This document shows, piece by piece, positions 8,817 through 17,495 of a stretch of 28,242 nucleotides of DNA. The stretch comes from Eubacterium sp. (GTDB taxonomy: Bacteria; Bacillota_A; Clostridia; Lachnospirales; Lachnospiraceae): assembly GCA_024687845.1 (NCBI GenBank), contig JAILEL010000395.1, positions 1 to 28,242 on the forward strand, written 5' to 3'. Both the position numbers and the translations under genes were made by a program. The notes under the pieces were generated by a model that made no database searches, was not told the DNA's origin, and was given only the letters and a program-made list of their open reading frames with translations. How positions within the stretch are numbered: the stretch's first letter is position 1; every line of letters starts with the position of its first letter.

Positions 8817-9803
8817 ATGCTTTATAATTTGCTTAGCCCTAAGTTTTCAGATAATGTGATAACAGTAGTGGCTGCTGCGGTAGTATTTATTATCAATTAT
8901 ATATTGTTGGCGAAACCATTTGCGTTTCTTCCAAGGGACGGTGGGAAATACGTCATTGATAAGGATGGAAACAAGGTACTTATAAACGATAAATCAAGTG
9001 GTAAGGCAACTGGAGTAGGTTTAGTTTTTATAATGGTATATCTGCTTGGTTGTCTTGTATTTCTGCCACTTGATCTGGAACTTGTTCTTTATGCGATACT
9101 GAGTACAGCAATGATGATGACTGGATTTTTAGATGATGCTGCTAAAAATCCATGGGGAGAGCTGACTAAGGGAATGCTCGATCTGTTTCTTTCAGTTGTA
9201 ACTGTTGTAGTATTTTTGGTTCATAATTCAAGTGATATATCTTTCCTTGGAGAGACTATTCACCTTCCAGTTGTTGTTTATGGAATATTAGCTGTCATGA
9301 TGATATGGGCATCTATTAATATAACCAACTGTACGGATGGTGTGGATGGCCTCTGTGGAACGATTTCTGTAGTAGAGCTTTTTGCTCTTCAGCTTCTTTT
9401 CAATGATAAGATGGGTAAATATGCTTCTATGGATATGTTTCTGGCGTTTGCGATAGTTGCATATCTTGCATATAACTGGAATCCAAGTACAGTTCTTATG
9501 GGAGATGCAGGCTCAAGAACTATAGGCTTTACAATAGCACTTATGTGTATGAAGTCTGGTTCGCCATTTTCATTTATCCTGCTTTCACTAGTCTTTGCAT
9601 TTGATGGTGGTCTTGGTCTTGTGAAGCTTGCAGTAATGAGAGCAACGAAGAAGGACTTTTTGAAAAACATCAGATTTCCGTTCCATGACCATTTAAGAAA
9701 GAATTTAAAGTGGGAAACCAAAAAAGTAGTATTGTTCTTTGTGGGCTGGGAGTTTATAATGTGTTTTATACAGGGATTGCTCTGCTACTTTGTGTACAAA
9801 TAA
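8817..9803 (+). CDS. MraY-like phospho-sugar transferase (glycosyltransferase family 4)
   Basis: A 328-residue integral membrane protein with about ten hydrophobic segments and the active-site signatures of the MraY/WecA superfamily: FLDD (104-107), NCTDGVDGL (171-179), MGDAGS (228-233) and FPFHDHLRK (287-295), the last replacing the usual HHH loop. MraY moves phospho-MurNAc-pentapeptide to undecaprenyl phosphate at the inner face of the membrane. No dcw cluster gene (mur, ftsW) is next to it; aroD follows instead. It may be a second MraY-type enzyme or the only one placed apart; the substrate cannot be decided here. GTGAGG lies just upstream of the ATG. Confidence 0.82.
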   Translation: MLYNLLSPKFSDNVITVVAAAVVFIINYILLAKPFAFLPRDGGKYVIDKDGNKVLINDKSSGKATGVGLVFIMVYLLGCLVFLPLDLELVLYAILSTAMMMTGFLDDAAKNPWGELTKGMLDLFLSVVTVVVFLVHNSSDISFLGETIHLPVVVYGILAVMMIWASINITNCTDGVDGLCGTISVVELFALQLLFNDKMGKYASMDMFLAFAIVAYLAYNWNPSTVLMGDAGSRTIGFTIALMCMKSGSPFSFILLSLVFAFDGGLGLVKLAVMRATKKDFLKNIRFPFHDHLRKNLKWETKKVVLFFVGWEFIMCFIQGLLCYFVYK

Positions 9804-9819
9804 AGCTTGGGAGAAGGCT

Positions 9820-10617
9820 ATGGAGAAAATAGTAATAGGGGATTATTCTTTTGGAGATGGTTCTCCGAGGATTGCAGTACCTCTTATCGGAAGGACAACT
9901 GAAGAATTGCTTGAGCATGCTGGGAAGATAAAAGAAGAACTGATCAGATTAGATAGTGAATATGCTTCTTACCCGGAACTTAAGGTGGCTGTAATAGAAT
10001 TCAGGGCAGACTATTTTGAGGCGCTTTTTGATACAGAAGAGCTGTTGAGTGTGCTTCATTCCATAAGAGAAATGTTTTCAGATCGCCTTATTCTATTTAC
10101 ATTTAGAAGTGAAGAAGAGGGCGGTGAATTCCGTCATGACAGAGTTGGATCAAATATTGTTCCATTATATGAAAAGGTTCTTTCTACCGGATTCATTGAT
10201 ATGGTAGATGTGGAAGTCAGAAGAGGAAATTATAAGGTTGCGAGACTTGCAAACATGGCTCACGAGCAGGGTGCTAAGGTTGTTATGTCATATCACGATT
10301 TCCAGAGAACACCACATGATAATGAAATCGAAGAGATAATTCGTAGTATGGAAATTCTTGGAGCTGATATATTAAAGCTTGCTGTTATGCCTCGAAATGA
10401 ATTCGATGTAAGGAGAATGCTGGAGCTTCAGGAAAGACTTGATAAGGAAACCTTTAAACCGCTCACCATCATTTCTATGGGAGATATTGGACTTGTATCA
10501 CGCTTTAAGGGAAAAGAAACCGGCGCATGTCTTACCTTTGCTTCGATAGGTGAAGGAAGTGCACCTGGCCAGATAGAGGCAGCAGATCTGATTGCGCTAT
10601 TAAAGAATCAGATATAG
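9820..10617 (+). CDS. aroD: Type I 3-dehydroquinate dehydratase
   Basis: A 265-residue (beta/alpha)8 enzyme of the shikimate pathway, turning 3-dehydroquinate into 3-dehydroshikimate through a Schiff base. The catalytic pair is visible: His159 in VVMSYHDF and Lys186 in ADILKLAVMP. EFRADYF, TFRSEEEGG and the FASIGEGSAPGQI end are also typical. I use the ATG at 9820 behind GGGAGAAGG; an earlier in-frame ATG at 9790 overlaps the previous gene and has no ribosome site. The gene starts 16 bases after the MraY-like gene, so the two are probably co-transcribed. A bidirectional terminator follows. Confidence 0.94.
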   Translation: MEKIVIGDYSFGDGSPRIAVPLIGRTTEELLEHAGKIKEELIRLDSEYASYPELKVAVIEFRADYFEALFDTEELLSVLHSIREMFSDRLILFTFRSEEEGGEFRHDRVGSNIVPLYEKVLSTGFIDMVDVEVRRGNYKVARLANMAHEQGAKVVMSYHDFQRTPHDNEIEEIIRSMEILGADILKLAVMPRNEFDVRRMLELQERLDKETFKPLTIISMGDIGLVSRFKGKETGACLTFASIGEGSAPGQIEAADLIALLKNQI

Positions 10618-10671
10618 GGCATTGTTGCTCCGAGCAAAGCAGATATGGTACAATAAAACAAAAAAATAAAA

Positions 10672-10716
10672 GGCTGTTGCAGATCATCTGACGAGATTTG
10701 CAACAGCCACTTTTTA
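10672..10716. terminator. Bidirectional terminator between aroD and the oxidoreductase gene
   Basis: Arms GGCTGTTGCA (10672-10681) and TGCAACAGCC (10699-10708) form a 10-bp stem with a 17-base loop. A-rich sequence precedes it and a T-run (10711-10715) follows, so it can stop transcription from both converging genes. Confidence 0.85.
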
Positions 10717-10730
10717 TATATTTTATATAT

Positions 10731-11756
10731 TTACACCTTCATTACCTTAGGATTCAGCTGCTCGAGAGAATCTTCTCCAGGAAGAGGATAGATAACTCCC
10801 CAGGTCTTTCTAAGAGTATCTGTAAATGAGTAGAGATTGATGATATCATTTCTTGTATTTTGAGGTGTCTCGAGACGACCTACGATTACTGCTTCTCTGG
10901 CAGCAATGAATTCATACTCATATCCATTTATATGCTTTTCAGAAACTCCAAGCTCCTGCATCTGCTGTCCGTTAGGTGCGAATACCTTAACACGTGAAGG
11001 ACAGTTAATGTTATCCATTTCAATACGTCCACTTGTTCCGTAGATCATACATTTGTTATCAAGAACTCCCATCATGGAAGTGATTATTGTAGCAAACTTG
11101 CCCTTTGGAAAGCTGATCTGAATTGTAGAAAATGCATCTACACCAGTCTGTAGTCTGGAATAGTTAGAGGCAACTGAAACTGGAGGTCCTCCCATGATCA
11201 TAAAGAGTGCAGTGATAGGATATATACCAAGATCCAAAAGTGCACCACCGGCTAATTCAGGGCTTGTAAGTCTTTCTCTATCGTGAAGATCATATCCAAG
11301 TGTAGCGGTAATTGCTCTTACATCTCCGATGATTCCCTTGCCAAGTATTTCACTGACAAGTCGCATCATTGGAAGATATCTCAGCCACATAGCTTCGCCA
11401 CAGAAGACTTTCTTCTCTGTAGCATAATCCATTATCTCCTTACAGGTCTGTGCATTATAGGAAAATGGCTTCTCAACGAGACATGGCTTACCTGCGTCGA
11501 TACATTTTCTTGCAAGCTCTGCATGGGTTGAATTAACAGTAGCGATATATACAAGCTCAACCTCTGGATCTGCCAGAAGTTCATCATATGAACCATAGCA
11601 GGTCTTGATGTTATGATCAGTTCCAAATGCAATAGCCCGGTCAAGATCTCTGGATGCTATGGCATATGGAGCAAATCCATCAAGTTTATTGAGTGTATCA
11701 GCAATAACGCCGGCAATATGACCGGCCCCCATAATTCCAACTTTAAATTCAATCAT
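10731..11756 (-). CDS. Gfo/Idh/MocA family NAD(P)-dependent oxidoreductase
   Basis: A 341-residue protein with an N-terminal Rossmann fold (VGIMGAGHIA, residues 6-15), the family's catalytic Lys in EKP (95-97), and a C-terminal sheet domain with GGALLDLGIYPI near residue 170. These enzymes oxidise or reduce hydroxyl groups on sugars, inositols or related compounds; the layout recalls the dihydrodiol dehydrogenase/xylose dehydrogenase branch. Read on the minus strand, GGGAG stands about 8 bases before the start. It is a single-gene unit, convergent with aroD and divergent from the ABC exporter. No neighbouring sugar gene points to a substrate. Confidence 0.88.
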   Translation of the reverse strand: MIEFKVGIMGAGHIAGVIADTLNKLDGFAPYAIASRDLDRAIAFGTDHNIKTCYGSYDELLADPEVELVYIATVNSTHAELARKCIDAGKPCLVEKPFSYNAQTCKEIMDYATEKKVFCGEAMWLRYLPMMRLVSEILGKGIIGDVRAITATLGYDLHDRERLTSPELAGGALLDLGIYPITALFMIMGGPPVSVASNYSRLQTGVDAFSTIQISFPKGKFATIITSMMGVLDNKCMIYGTSGRIEMDNINCPSRVKVFAPNGQQMQELGVSEKHINGYEYEFIAAREAVIVGRLETPQNTRNDIINLYSFTDTLRKTWGVIYPLPGEDSLEQLNPKVMKV

Positions 11757-11889
11757 TTTTCAAAACTCCCTGTTCATTATTGTTGTGTATCCGCATAAGT
11801 AACTGTTTGGTAAAGTCTCTATAAAAGCTTAAAAACCTTTACATATATATCGCAGACCAACAAGAGAATAGTAGCATATATTTATTCAA

Positions 11890-11918
11890 TTGTAAAGAAA
11901 TGGAAAAAGTGTTAGACT
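11890..11918 (+). promoter_or_regulatory. Possible promoter of the heterodimeric ABC exporter
   Basis: TTGTAA (11890-11895), 17 bases and TAGACT (11913-11918) resemble a sigma-A promoter and would give a leader of about 34 bases before the TTG start at 11959. The match is only moderate. Confidence 0.3.
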
Positions 11919-11958
11919 ATTTGTACTATTGATTTTTGAAAAGGATGAGGAAAAATAA

Positions 11959-13719
11959 TTGAAAGTTTTTAAAACGATTCTAAAGGAAGTGCAGGATTTT
12001 AAGAAAGCCTCGCTTCTGACTCCATTTTTTATGATCCTCGAGGTTATTTTCGAGACAATTATTCCTATAGTTATGGGAAAAGTAATTAATATTTCTGAAG
12101 GCGATAGCATAGACCTTTCCAGAATCTTCATGTATGGAGGGATAATGATAGTTCTGGCACTGGGGGCTCTATATGCCGGTGTTATGGGCGGTAAGTATGG
12201 CGCTATGGCATCAGCTGGTCTCGCTAAGAACCTGAGACGGGATATGTACAGAAAGATTCAGGATTTTGCATTTTCTAATATTGACAGATTTTCATCTGCA
12301 AGTCTTGTGACCCGTATGACAACTGACGTCACAAATGTTCAGAATGCATACCAGATGATTCTCAGAATGATGGCAAGATCTCCAATCAATCTTGTGGTTG
12401 CTATGATTGCTGCATTCTGGATAAGTCCGAGTGTTGCTATGGTTTATCTTGGTGCGGTTATTTTTCTGACAATCGTGGGTGGCTCACTCATGCTTCGTGT
12501 TACAAAATATTTCACAGCTGCTTTTCCAAAGTATGATGAAATGAATGAGAGTGTTCAGGAAAATGTATCTGCAATTCGTGTTGTTAAAGGCTTTGTTCGT
12601 GAGGATTACGAAAGAGAAAGATTCAAAAAATCCAGTGGAATGATTTATAAGCTTTTTGTTAAAGCTGAAAGCATAATGGCGCTTACAATGCCGCTTATGC
12701 AGTCTACCATTTATTTCTGCATTCTCATGGTCAGCTGGACTAGTGCAAAGCTCATCGTAAACGGCGGTGGTACGCCAGGAAGCCTGACAACAGGTGATCT
12801 GTCTACGCTTCTTGCATACTGTATGCAGATACTTATAAGCCTCATGATGCTTTCGATGGTATTTGTTATGATAACAATGTCGGCAGCTAGTGGGCAGCGT
12901 ATCTCTGAAGTCCTGCTTGAAGAGACAGACCTGAAGAATCCTGATAATCCAGATTATGAGATAAAGGATGGAAGCATAGACTTTGAAAATGTAATGTTCA
13001 GATATAATGAAACTGCTGAGAGTCCGGTTCTTGAAAATATTAATCTTCATATAGAATCCGGCCAGACTATTGGAATAATCGGTGCGACAGGTAGTTCAAA
13101 GACAAGTCTTGTAAATCTGATCAGCCGTCTCTACGATGTTTCAGAAGGATCAGTAAAGGTTGGTGGCAAGGATGTCCGTTCCTACGATCTGGAAACTCTC
13201 AGAAACAATGTGGCAGTAGTTCTTCAGAAGAATGTGCTTTTTTCCGGCACTATTTTAGAGAACTTGAGATGGGGTAATAAGGATGCAACCGAAGAGGAAT
13301 GCAAGGAAGCCTGCAGGCTTGCCTGCGCCGATGATTTCATAGAAGGCTTTCCAGATAAATATAACACCAGGATTGAGCAGGGCGGAACCAATGTTTCTGG
13401 TGGACAGAAGCAGAGAATATGTATCGCAAGAGCTCTTCTTAAAAAGCCGAAGATACTTATCCTTGATGACTCTACAAGTGCTGTAGATACAGCAACAGAT
13501 GCAAGAATAAGAAAATCCTTTAGAGAGTTCATACCGGATACAACAAAGATTATTATTGCACAGAGAGTATCCAGTGTAATGGATTCTGATAAGATAATTG
13601 TTATGGAAGCTGGCGAGATAAATGGGTTCGGAACTCACGAAGAATTGCTCGCAAATAACGAAATCTATCGAGATGTCTATGAATCACAGCAAGGTGGAAG
13701 CAAGGACTTTGATGAATAA
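11959..13719 (+). CDS. Heterodimeric ABC exporter, subunit with the degenerate ATP site
   Basis: A 586-residue half-transporter: six-span exporter domain (about 15-310) and ATPase domain (about 340-575). Its own catalytic motifs are altered. Walker A reads GATGSSKT (375-382, Ser in place of the last Gly), the residue after Walker B is Asp504 in place of Glu, and the switch His is Gln535 (IIAQRVSS). The signature VSGGQKQR (479-486) is intact. This is the known pattern of the partner that carries the non-hydrolysing site in pairs such as BmrCD and TM287/288. The start is TTG at 11959, behind GGATGAGG. The partner gene follows after 39 bases. A role in multidrug or lipid export is likely but unproven. 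Confidence 0.92.
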   Translation: MKVFKTILKEVQDFKKASLLTPFFMILEVIFETIIPIVMGKVINISEGDSIDLSRIFMYGGIMIVLALGALYAGVMGGKYGAMASAGLAKNLRRDMYRKIQDFAFSNIDRFSSASLVTRMTTDVTNVQNAYQMILRMMARSPINLVVAMIAAFWISPSVAMVYLGAVIFLTIVGGSLMLRVTKYFTAAFPKYDEMNESVQENVSAIRVVKGFVREDYERERFKKSSGMIYKLFVKAESIMALTMPLMQSTIYFCILMVSWTSAKLIVNGGGTPGSLTTGDLSTLLAYCMQILISLMMLSMVFVMITMSAASGQRISEVLLEETDLKNPDNPDYEIKDGSIDFENVMFRYNETAESPVLENINLHIESGQTIGIIGATGSSKTSLVNLISRLYDVSEGSVKVGGKDVRSYDLETLRNNVAVVLQKNVLFSGTILENLRWGNKDATEEECKEACRLACADDFIEGFPDKYNTRIEQGGTNVSGGQKQRICIARALLKKPKILILDDSTSAVDTATDARIRKSFREFIPDTTKIIIAQRVSSVMDSDKIIVMEAGEINGFGTHEELLANNEIYRDVYESQQGGSKDFDE

Positions 13720-13758
13720 GAACTATTGCTGTGAATGATATAGAGAGGAGTTAAGACA

Positions 13759-15684
13759 ATGGCAAGAACCCCACGTGGCATGAAGCCAACGGTTGAAAAT
13801 CCGGGTCAGATATTCAAACGTCTGATGAAATATGTATTTAAATATTATGGAGTACAGATGGTACTCGTTTTCATATTTATCTTAGTCAGTGTACTGGCAA
13901 ATCTTCAGGGAACAATGTTTATGAAGTCTCTGATTGATGATTACATTGATCCTATGGTGAGAAATGGAAGCAAGGATTTTGGTCCACTGCTTGGTGCAAT
14001 CCTTCGAACAGCCGGATTCTATGCAATAGGTGTTATTTCAACCTATGCCTATAACAGAATTATGGTAAATGTATCTCAGGGAACTCTGAGACGTGTTCGT
14101 GACAGCCTGTTCGACCATATGGAATCACTTCCGATTAAATATTTTGACACCCACACTCATGGTGACATCATGTCCATTTATACAAATGACGTTGATACTC
14201 TGAGACAGATGATAAGTATGAGTATTCCTCAGCTTTATTCGAGTGCACTTACAATTATAGGTGTTGTTATCTGCATGATCATAAGAAGCATCCCGCTTAC
14301 GATAGTTTCATTTATGATGGTATTCTTCATGCTGGGTGTAACAATGAAGATTTCAAAGAAGAGCGGAAGTTATTTCCTTGCGCAGCAGAAGGATCTTGGT
14401 AAAGAAAATGGATATATTGAGGAAATGATAACTGGACAGAAGGTCATCAAGGTTTTCTGTCATGAGAAGGAAAGCATCGATGAATTCGATAAGCTGAATG
14501 AACAGCTCTATGACAGTGCTTATAATGCTAATAAATATGCAAATATTCTCATGCCATCCATGGCGCAGATTGGTAACCTCAGCTATGTAATATGTATAGT
14601 TATAGGAGCATTTCTTGTGCTTTCAGGATTTGGTGTGAAAGGAGCATCCTTTGCGGGAATAGCGCCTCTTACAGTTGGTGGCCTTGTATCCTTCCTGACC
14701 TTCAACAAGAGCTTCAACATGCCAATAAATCAGGTGTCAATGCAATTTAACTCTATCGTTATGGCTCTTGCGGGAGCTGACAGAGTATTTAAACTGATGG
14801 ATGAGAAGTCTGAAATAGATGATGGATATGTTACTCTGGTTAATGCAAAGGAAACTGCAGACGGTAAGCTTACTGAATCTAATGAAAGAACTGGAATCTG
14901 GGCCTGGAAGCATCAGCATCAGGCTGATAAGAGTGTGGATTATGTGAAACTTGAGGGTGACATTTTACTTGATGATGTTGACTTTGGTTACACAGACGAG
15001 AAGATGGTTCTTCACAATGTTTCTGTTTTTGCTAAACCGGGACAGAAGATTGCATTTGTTGGTTCCACCGGAGCGGGCAAGACTACAATCACCAATCTTA
15101 TAAACAGATTCTATGATATTCAGGATGGAAAGATAAGATACGACAATATAAATGTAAATAAGATTAAGAAGGGCGACCTTAGACGCTCACTGGGACTTGT
15201 ACTTCAGGATACGCATCTTTTTACTGCAACAGTCATGGAGAATATTCGATATGGAAGACTGGATGCAACGGATGAAGAATGTATCGAAGCAGCTAAGCTT
15301 GCAAATGCGGACCATTTCATAAGACAGCTTCCTGAGGGATATGATACGCTGCTTACTGGAGATGGCGGCAATCTGAGTCAGGGACAGCGTCAGTTGCTTG
15401 CAATTGCAAGAGCTGCAGTAGCAGATCCTCCTGCGCTTATTCTTGACGAAGCGACATCATCAATCGATACAAGAACAGAGCGTGAGGTGCAGGAGGGTAT
15501 GGATAAACTGATGGCAGGAAGGACTACATTTGTCATTGCACATAGACTGTCTACAGTAAAGAACAGCGACTGCATTATGGTACTTGAACAAGGAAGAATA
15601 ATAGAGAGAGGAACCCACGACGAGCTCCTCGAACTGAAGGGTAAGTATTATCAGCTCTATACGGGAGCGTCGGCAGAGAGATAA
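13759..15684 (+). CDS. Heterodimeric ABC exporter, catalytically complete subunit
   Basis: A 641-residue half-transporter with six spans (about 30-330) and a full ATPase domain: Walker A GSTGAGKTT (435-443), signature LSQGQRQ (539-545), catalytic Glu564 in ALILDEATSS and switch His595 (IAHRLST). A segment of about 40 residues between the membrane and ATPase parts (about 365-405, with WAWKHQHQ) is longer than usual. With the preceding gene it should form a heterodimer with one working and one degenerate ATP site. Start ATG behind GAGAGGAG. The stop is followed by the hairpin at 15700-15728. Confidence 0.93.
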   Translation: MARTPRGMKPTVENPGQIFKRLMKYVFKYYGVQMVLVFIFILVSVLANLQGTMFMKSLIDDYIDPMVRNGSKDFGPLLGAILRTAGFYAIGVISTYAYNRIMVNVSQGTLRRVRDSLFDHMESLPIKYFDTHTHGDIMSIYTNDVDTLRQMISMSIPQLYSSALTIIGVVICMIIRSIPLTIVSFMMVFFMLGVTMKISKKSGSYFLAQQKDLGKENGYIEEMITGQKVIKVFCHEKESIDEFDKLNEQLYDSAYNANKYANILMPSMAQIGNLSYVICIVIGAFLVLSGFGVKGASFAGIAPLTVGGLVSFLTFNKSFNMPINQVSMQFNSIVMALAGADRVFKLMDEKSEIDDGYVTLVNAKETADGKLTESNERTGIWAWKHQHQADKSVDYVKLEGDILLDDVDFGYTDEKMVLHNVSVFAKPGQKIAFVGSTGAGKTTITNLINRFYDIQDGKIRYDNINVNKIKKGDLRRSLGLVLQDTHLFTATVMENIRYGRLDATDEECIEAAKLANADHFIRQLPEGYDTLLTGDGGNLSQGQRQLLAIARAAVADPPALILDEATSSIDTRTEREVQEGMDKLMAGRTTFVIAHRLSTVKNSDCIMVLEQGRIIERGTHDELLELKGKYYQLYTGASAER

Positions 15685-15693
15685 CAAGATAAC

Positions 15694-15728
15694 AAAAAAC
15701 AGCTCATTTCATTTACAGAAATGAGCTG
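15694..15728 (-). terminator. Terminator of the DtxR-type gene (minus strand)
   Basis: An 11-bp stem, CAGCTCATTTC (15700-15710) and GAAATGAGCTG (15718-15728), closes a 7-base loop. The run of A at 15694-15699 becomes a T-run on the minus strand, so it acts mainly on the minus-strand regulator gene. The hairpin could also slow plus-strand transcription leaving the exporter genes. Confidence 0.85.
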
Positions 15729-15754
15729 CTTAGAATCATAAAATATTAAGTTTC

Positions 15755-16144
15755 TTACTCTAGTGTTGTAAGATTATTTTCCTGTGCATGTTTCCAAAGT
15801 GCTGAGAAGGTTTCCTCAGTAAGATCATGCTCTATCTTGCACGCATCCTCAGCGGCTATAGTTTCATCTACGCCCAGATGGATAAAGAAATCAGTAAGAA
15901 CCTTGTGCCTCATATAGATTTTTGAAGCTATTTCCATACCTGATTCGGTAAGTGATATCATACCATCCTCATTGAAGGATATGTAGCCGTTTTCACGAAG
16001 TCTCTTTGTAGCGTAGCTTACGCTGGGCTTTGATACACTTAACTGATTGGCTACGTCGATAGAACGAACATAACCCTTCTTTTCCTTGATCATGAGTATA
16101 GCTTCCAGATAATCCTCTGCAGATTGGCGAATTTCCATAGACAA
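15755..16144 (-). CDS. DtxR/MntR-family metal-dependent transcription regulator
   Basis: A 129-residue regulator: winged helix (about 8-65, with VANQLSVSKPSVSYATKRL as recognition region) and a dimer/metal domain (about 70-125) with the family's RHKVLTDFF and DACKIEHDLTEE blocks, which supply His and Glu ligands. The SH3-like third domain is absent, as in MntR. With Mn2+ or Fe2+ bound, such proteins repress metal uptake genes. The start is probably the TTG at 16144, with AAGGGGG 8 bases before it; the in-frame ATG at 16138 is 14 bases away. No metal transporter is in view, so its targets are unknown. Confidence 0.88.
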   Translation of the reverse strand: MSMEIRQSAEDYLEAILMIKEKKGYVRSIDVANQLSVSKPSVSYATKRLRENGYISFNEDGMISLTESGMEIASKIYMRHKVLTDFFIHLGVDETIAAEDACKIEHDLTEETFSALWKHAQENNLTTLE

Positions 16145-16199
16145 TGTCGTGTCCCCCTTAATTTAAAATATAAGAATCTGCAGAGCAGATTCATTTGAA

Positions 16200-16227
16200 C
16201 ATATAAAAAATTAAACTGAAAAATCAA
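16200..16227 (-). promoter_or_regulatory. Possible promoter of the DtxR-type gene
   Basis: On the minus strand TTGATT (16227-16222), a 16-base spacer and TATATG (16205-16200) make a plausible promoter about 55 bases before the start codon. The TAGTTT repeats lie immediately upstream of its -35. Confidence 0.35.
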
Positions 16228-16232
16228 CTTAA

Positions 16233-16282
16233 TAGTTTAATAGTTTTTGCTAGTTTAATAGTTTTCTAGTTTGATAGTTAGT
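16233..16282. repeat. Array of TAGTTT repeats with 8-base period between two divergent genes
   Basis: TAG(T)TT begins at 16233, 16241, 16251, 16259 and 16267, with a shortened TAGTTA at 16275. The period is 8 bases except for one step of 10. The array sits in the 274-base AT-rich gap between the DtxR-type gene and adenosine deaminase. It could be a cluster of binding sites or a slippage-prone spacer; the sequence alone does not tell. Apart from this array and the possible promoter, I see nothing else in the gap. Confidence 0.7.
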
Positions 16283-16418
16283 AAAATAATAAGGTAGATA
16301 TAATCAAATAACTTATGTTAATATTCAATATATAATTCAAACAAATGTTAGCATATTATAACTTTTAATGCAAGACTTTTATCGTTAGTGATTAGTAATA
16401 TTTATAAGGAGGAAAAGT

Positions 16419-17492
16419 ATGGGGTATACAGATTTACATCTGCATTTTGACGGTTCGCTTCCTTTGGAGGCAGTAAAGGTTTTGTCCTGGCTTGACAGTG
16501 CGGCGGAGATTGAACTGCCTTATGAGGATGATGAATTACGCAATCTATTTAGTGTTGCAGGATGCAGTGAATATGAGAGAAAAAAGAGTCTAAGCGAATA
16601 TCTGAAACGTTTTGATCTTCCAATTAAGCTTCTTCAGACTGAAGAGAATCTGAGATTTGCAATTTCTCAGCTGGCAAGACATCTCTATAAGATTGGTGTG
16701 GACTATGCCGAGATCAGATTTGCTCCACAGCTGCATACAACTAGAGGACTGACACAGCTGCAGGTGGTTCAGGCTGTGATAGATGGTTATCTGGACAGAC
16801 TGGATTTCTCTGGTGATAATAAGGACAGTGCTCATCTTCTGTCGAAGCTTATAGAATATGAGGATGTGACAGGGGTGAATCTTGGAGCACGAGAAGAACT
16901 GCATTATCCGCATATCAGATTCATTTTATGTCTTATGCGTGGAAGCGTTAATAATGAAAAGCTTTACGAAGCAAATATGGAAACTGTTGAGGTTGCAAGA
17001 CATTTTATGAGCGAGGGAAATAGTCTCGTGGCTGGAATAGATCTTGCGGGAGCAGAAGCAGCATTTCCTACAGAGGATTTTAAGGATTTCTTTGGAATGG
17101 CCAGGAAATATAAGATACCATATACAATTCATGCAGGAGAGGCTGCAGGACCGGAAAGCATATGGCAGGCTCTTGAAATGGGAGCTAGACGAATTGGACA
17201 TGGGGTAGCGGCGGCAAAAGACGAAAGTCTTATGCAGGAGCTTGCAAGAAAAAATATAGTGCTGGAAATGTGTCCTACCAGCAATCTTCAGACGGGCGCT
17301 GTGAGAGATATTAATGAATATCCGCTTAGACTGTTCCTTCAGCACGATATGAAGATTACAATCAATTCGGACAACATGACAGTGTCCGGAACAGACGTAG
17401 TACAGGAATTTGAAATGCTAAGAAAGAAGATATGGCTGTCAGATGACGAAGAAAGACTTCTTAAGAAAAATGCAGAAGAAGCGCATTTGTAA
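16419..17492 (+). CDS. add: Adenosine deaminase
   Basis: A 357-residue zinc amidohydrolase that turns adenosine (or deoxyadenosine) into inosine and ammonia for purine salvage. Seen motifs: metal ligands His7 and His9 in DLHLHFDGSLP, the HAGEAAGP block with His and catalytic Glu, RRIGHGV, CPTSNLQTGAV, and NSDNM where the Asp ligand is expected. The start follows AAGGAGGAAAAGT. It ends 3 bases before the stop codon of the convergent XRE gene, and I see no hairpin between them, so the two transcripts must overlap or end inside each other's genes. Confidence 0.92.
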   Translation: MGYTDLHLHFDGSLPLEAVKVLSWLDSAAEIELPYEDDELRNLFSVAGCSEYERKKSLSEYLKRFDLPIKLLQTEENLRFAISQLARHLYKIGVDYAEIRFAPQLHTTRGLTQLQVVQAVIDGYLDRLDFSGDNKDSAHLLSKLIEYEDVTGVNLGAREELHYPHIRFILCLMRGSVNNEKLYEANMETVEVARHFMSEGNSLVAGIDLAGAEAAFPTEDFKDFFGMARKYKIPYTIHAGEAAGPESIWQALEMGARRIGHGVAAAKDESLMQELARKNIVLEMCPTSNLQTGAVRDINEYPLRLFLQHDMKITINSDNMTVSGTDVVQEFEMLRKKIWLSDDEERLLKKNAEEAHL

Positions 17493-17495
17493 TTC

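Noticed and set aside
12484..13050. Minus-strand reading frame of 188 codons opposite the first exporter gene
   Set aside because: It is a shadow of a well-supported ABC exporter gene, with unlikely composition (many His, Cys, Asn) and no motif.
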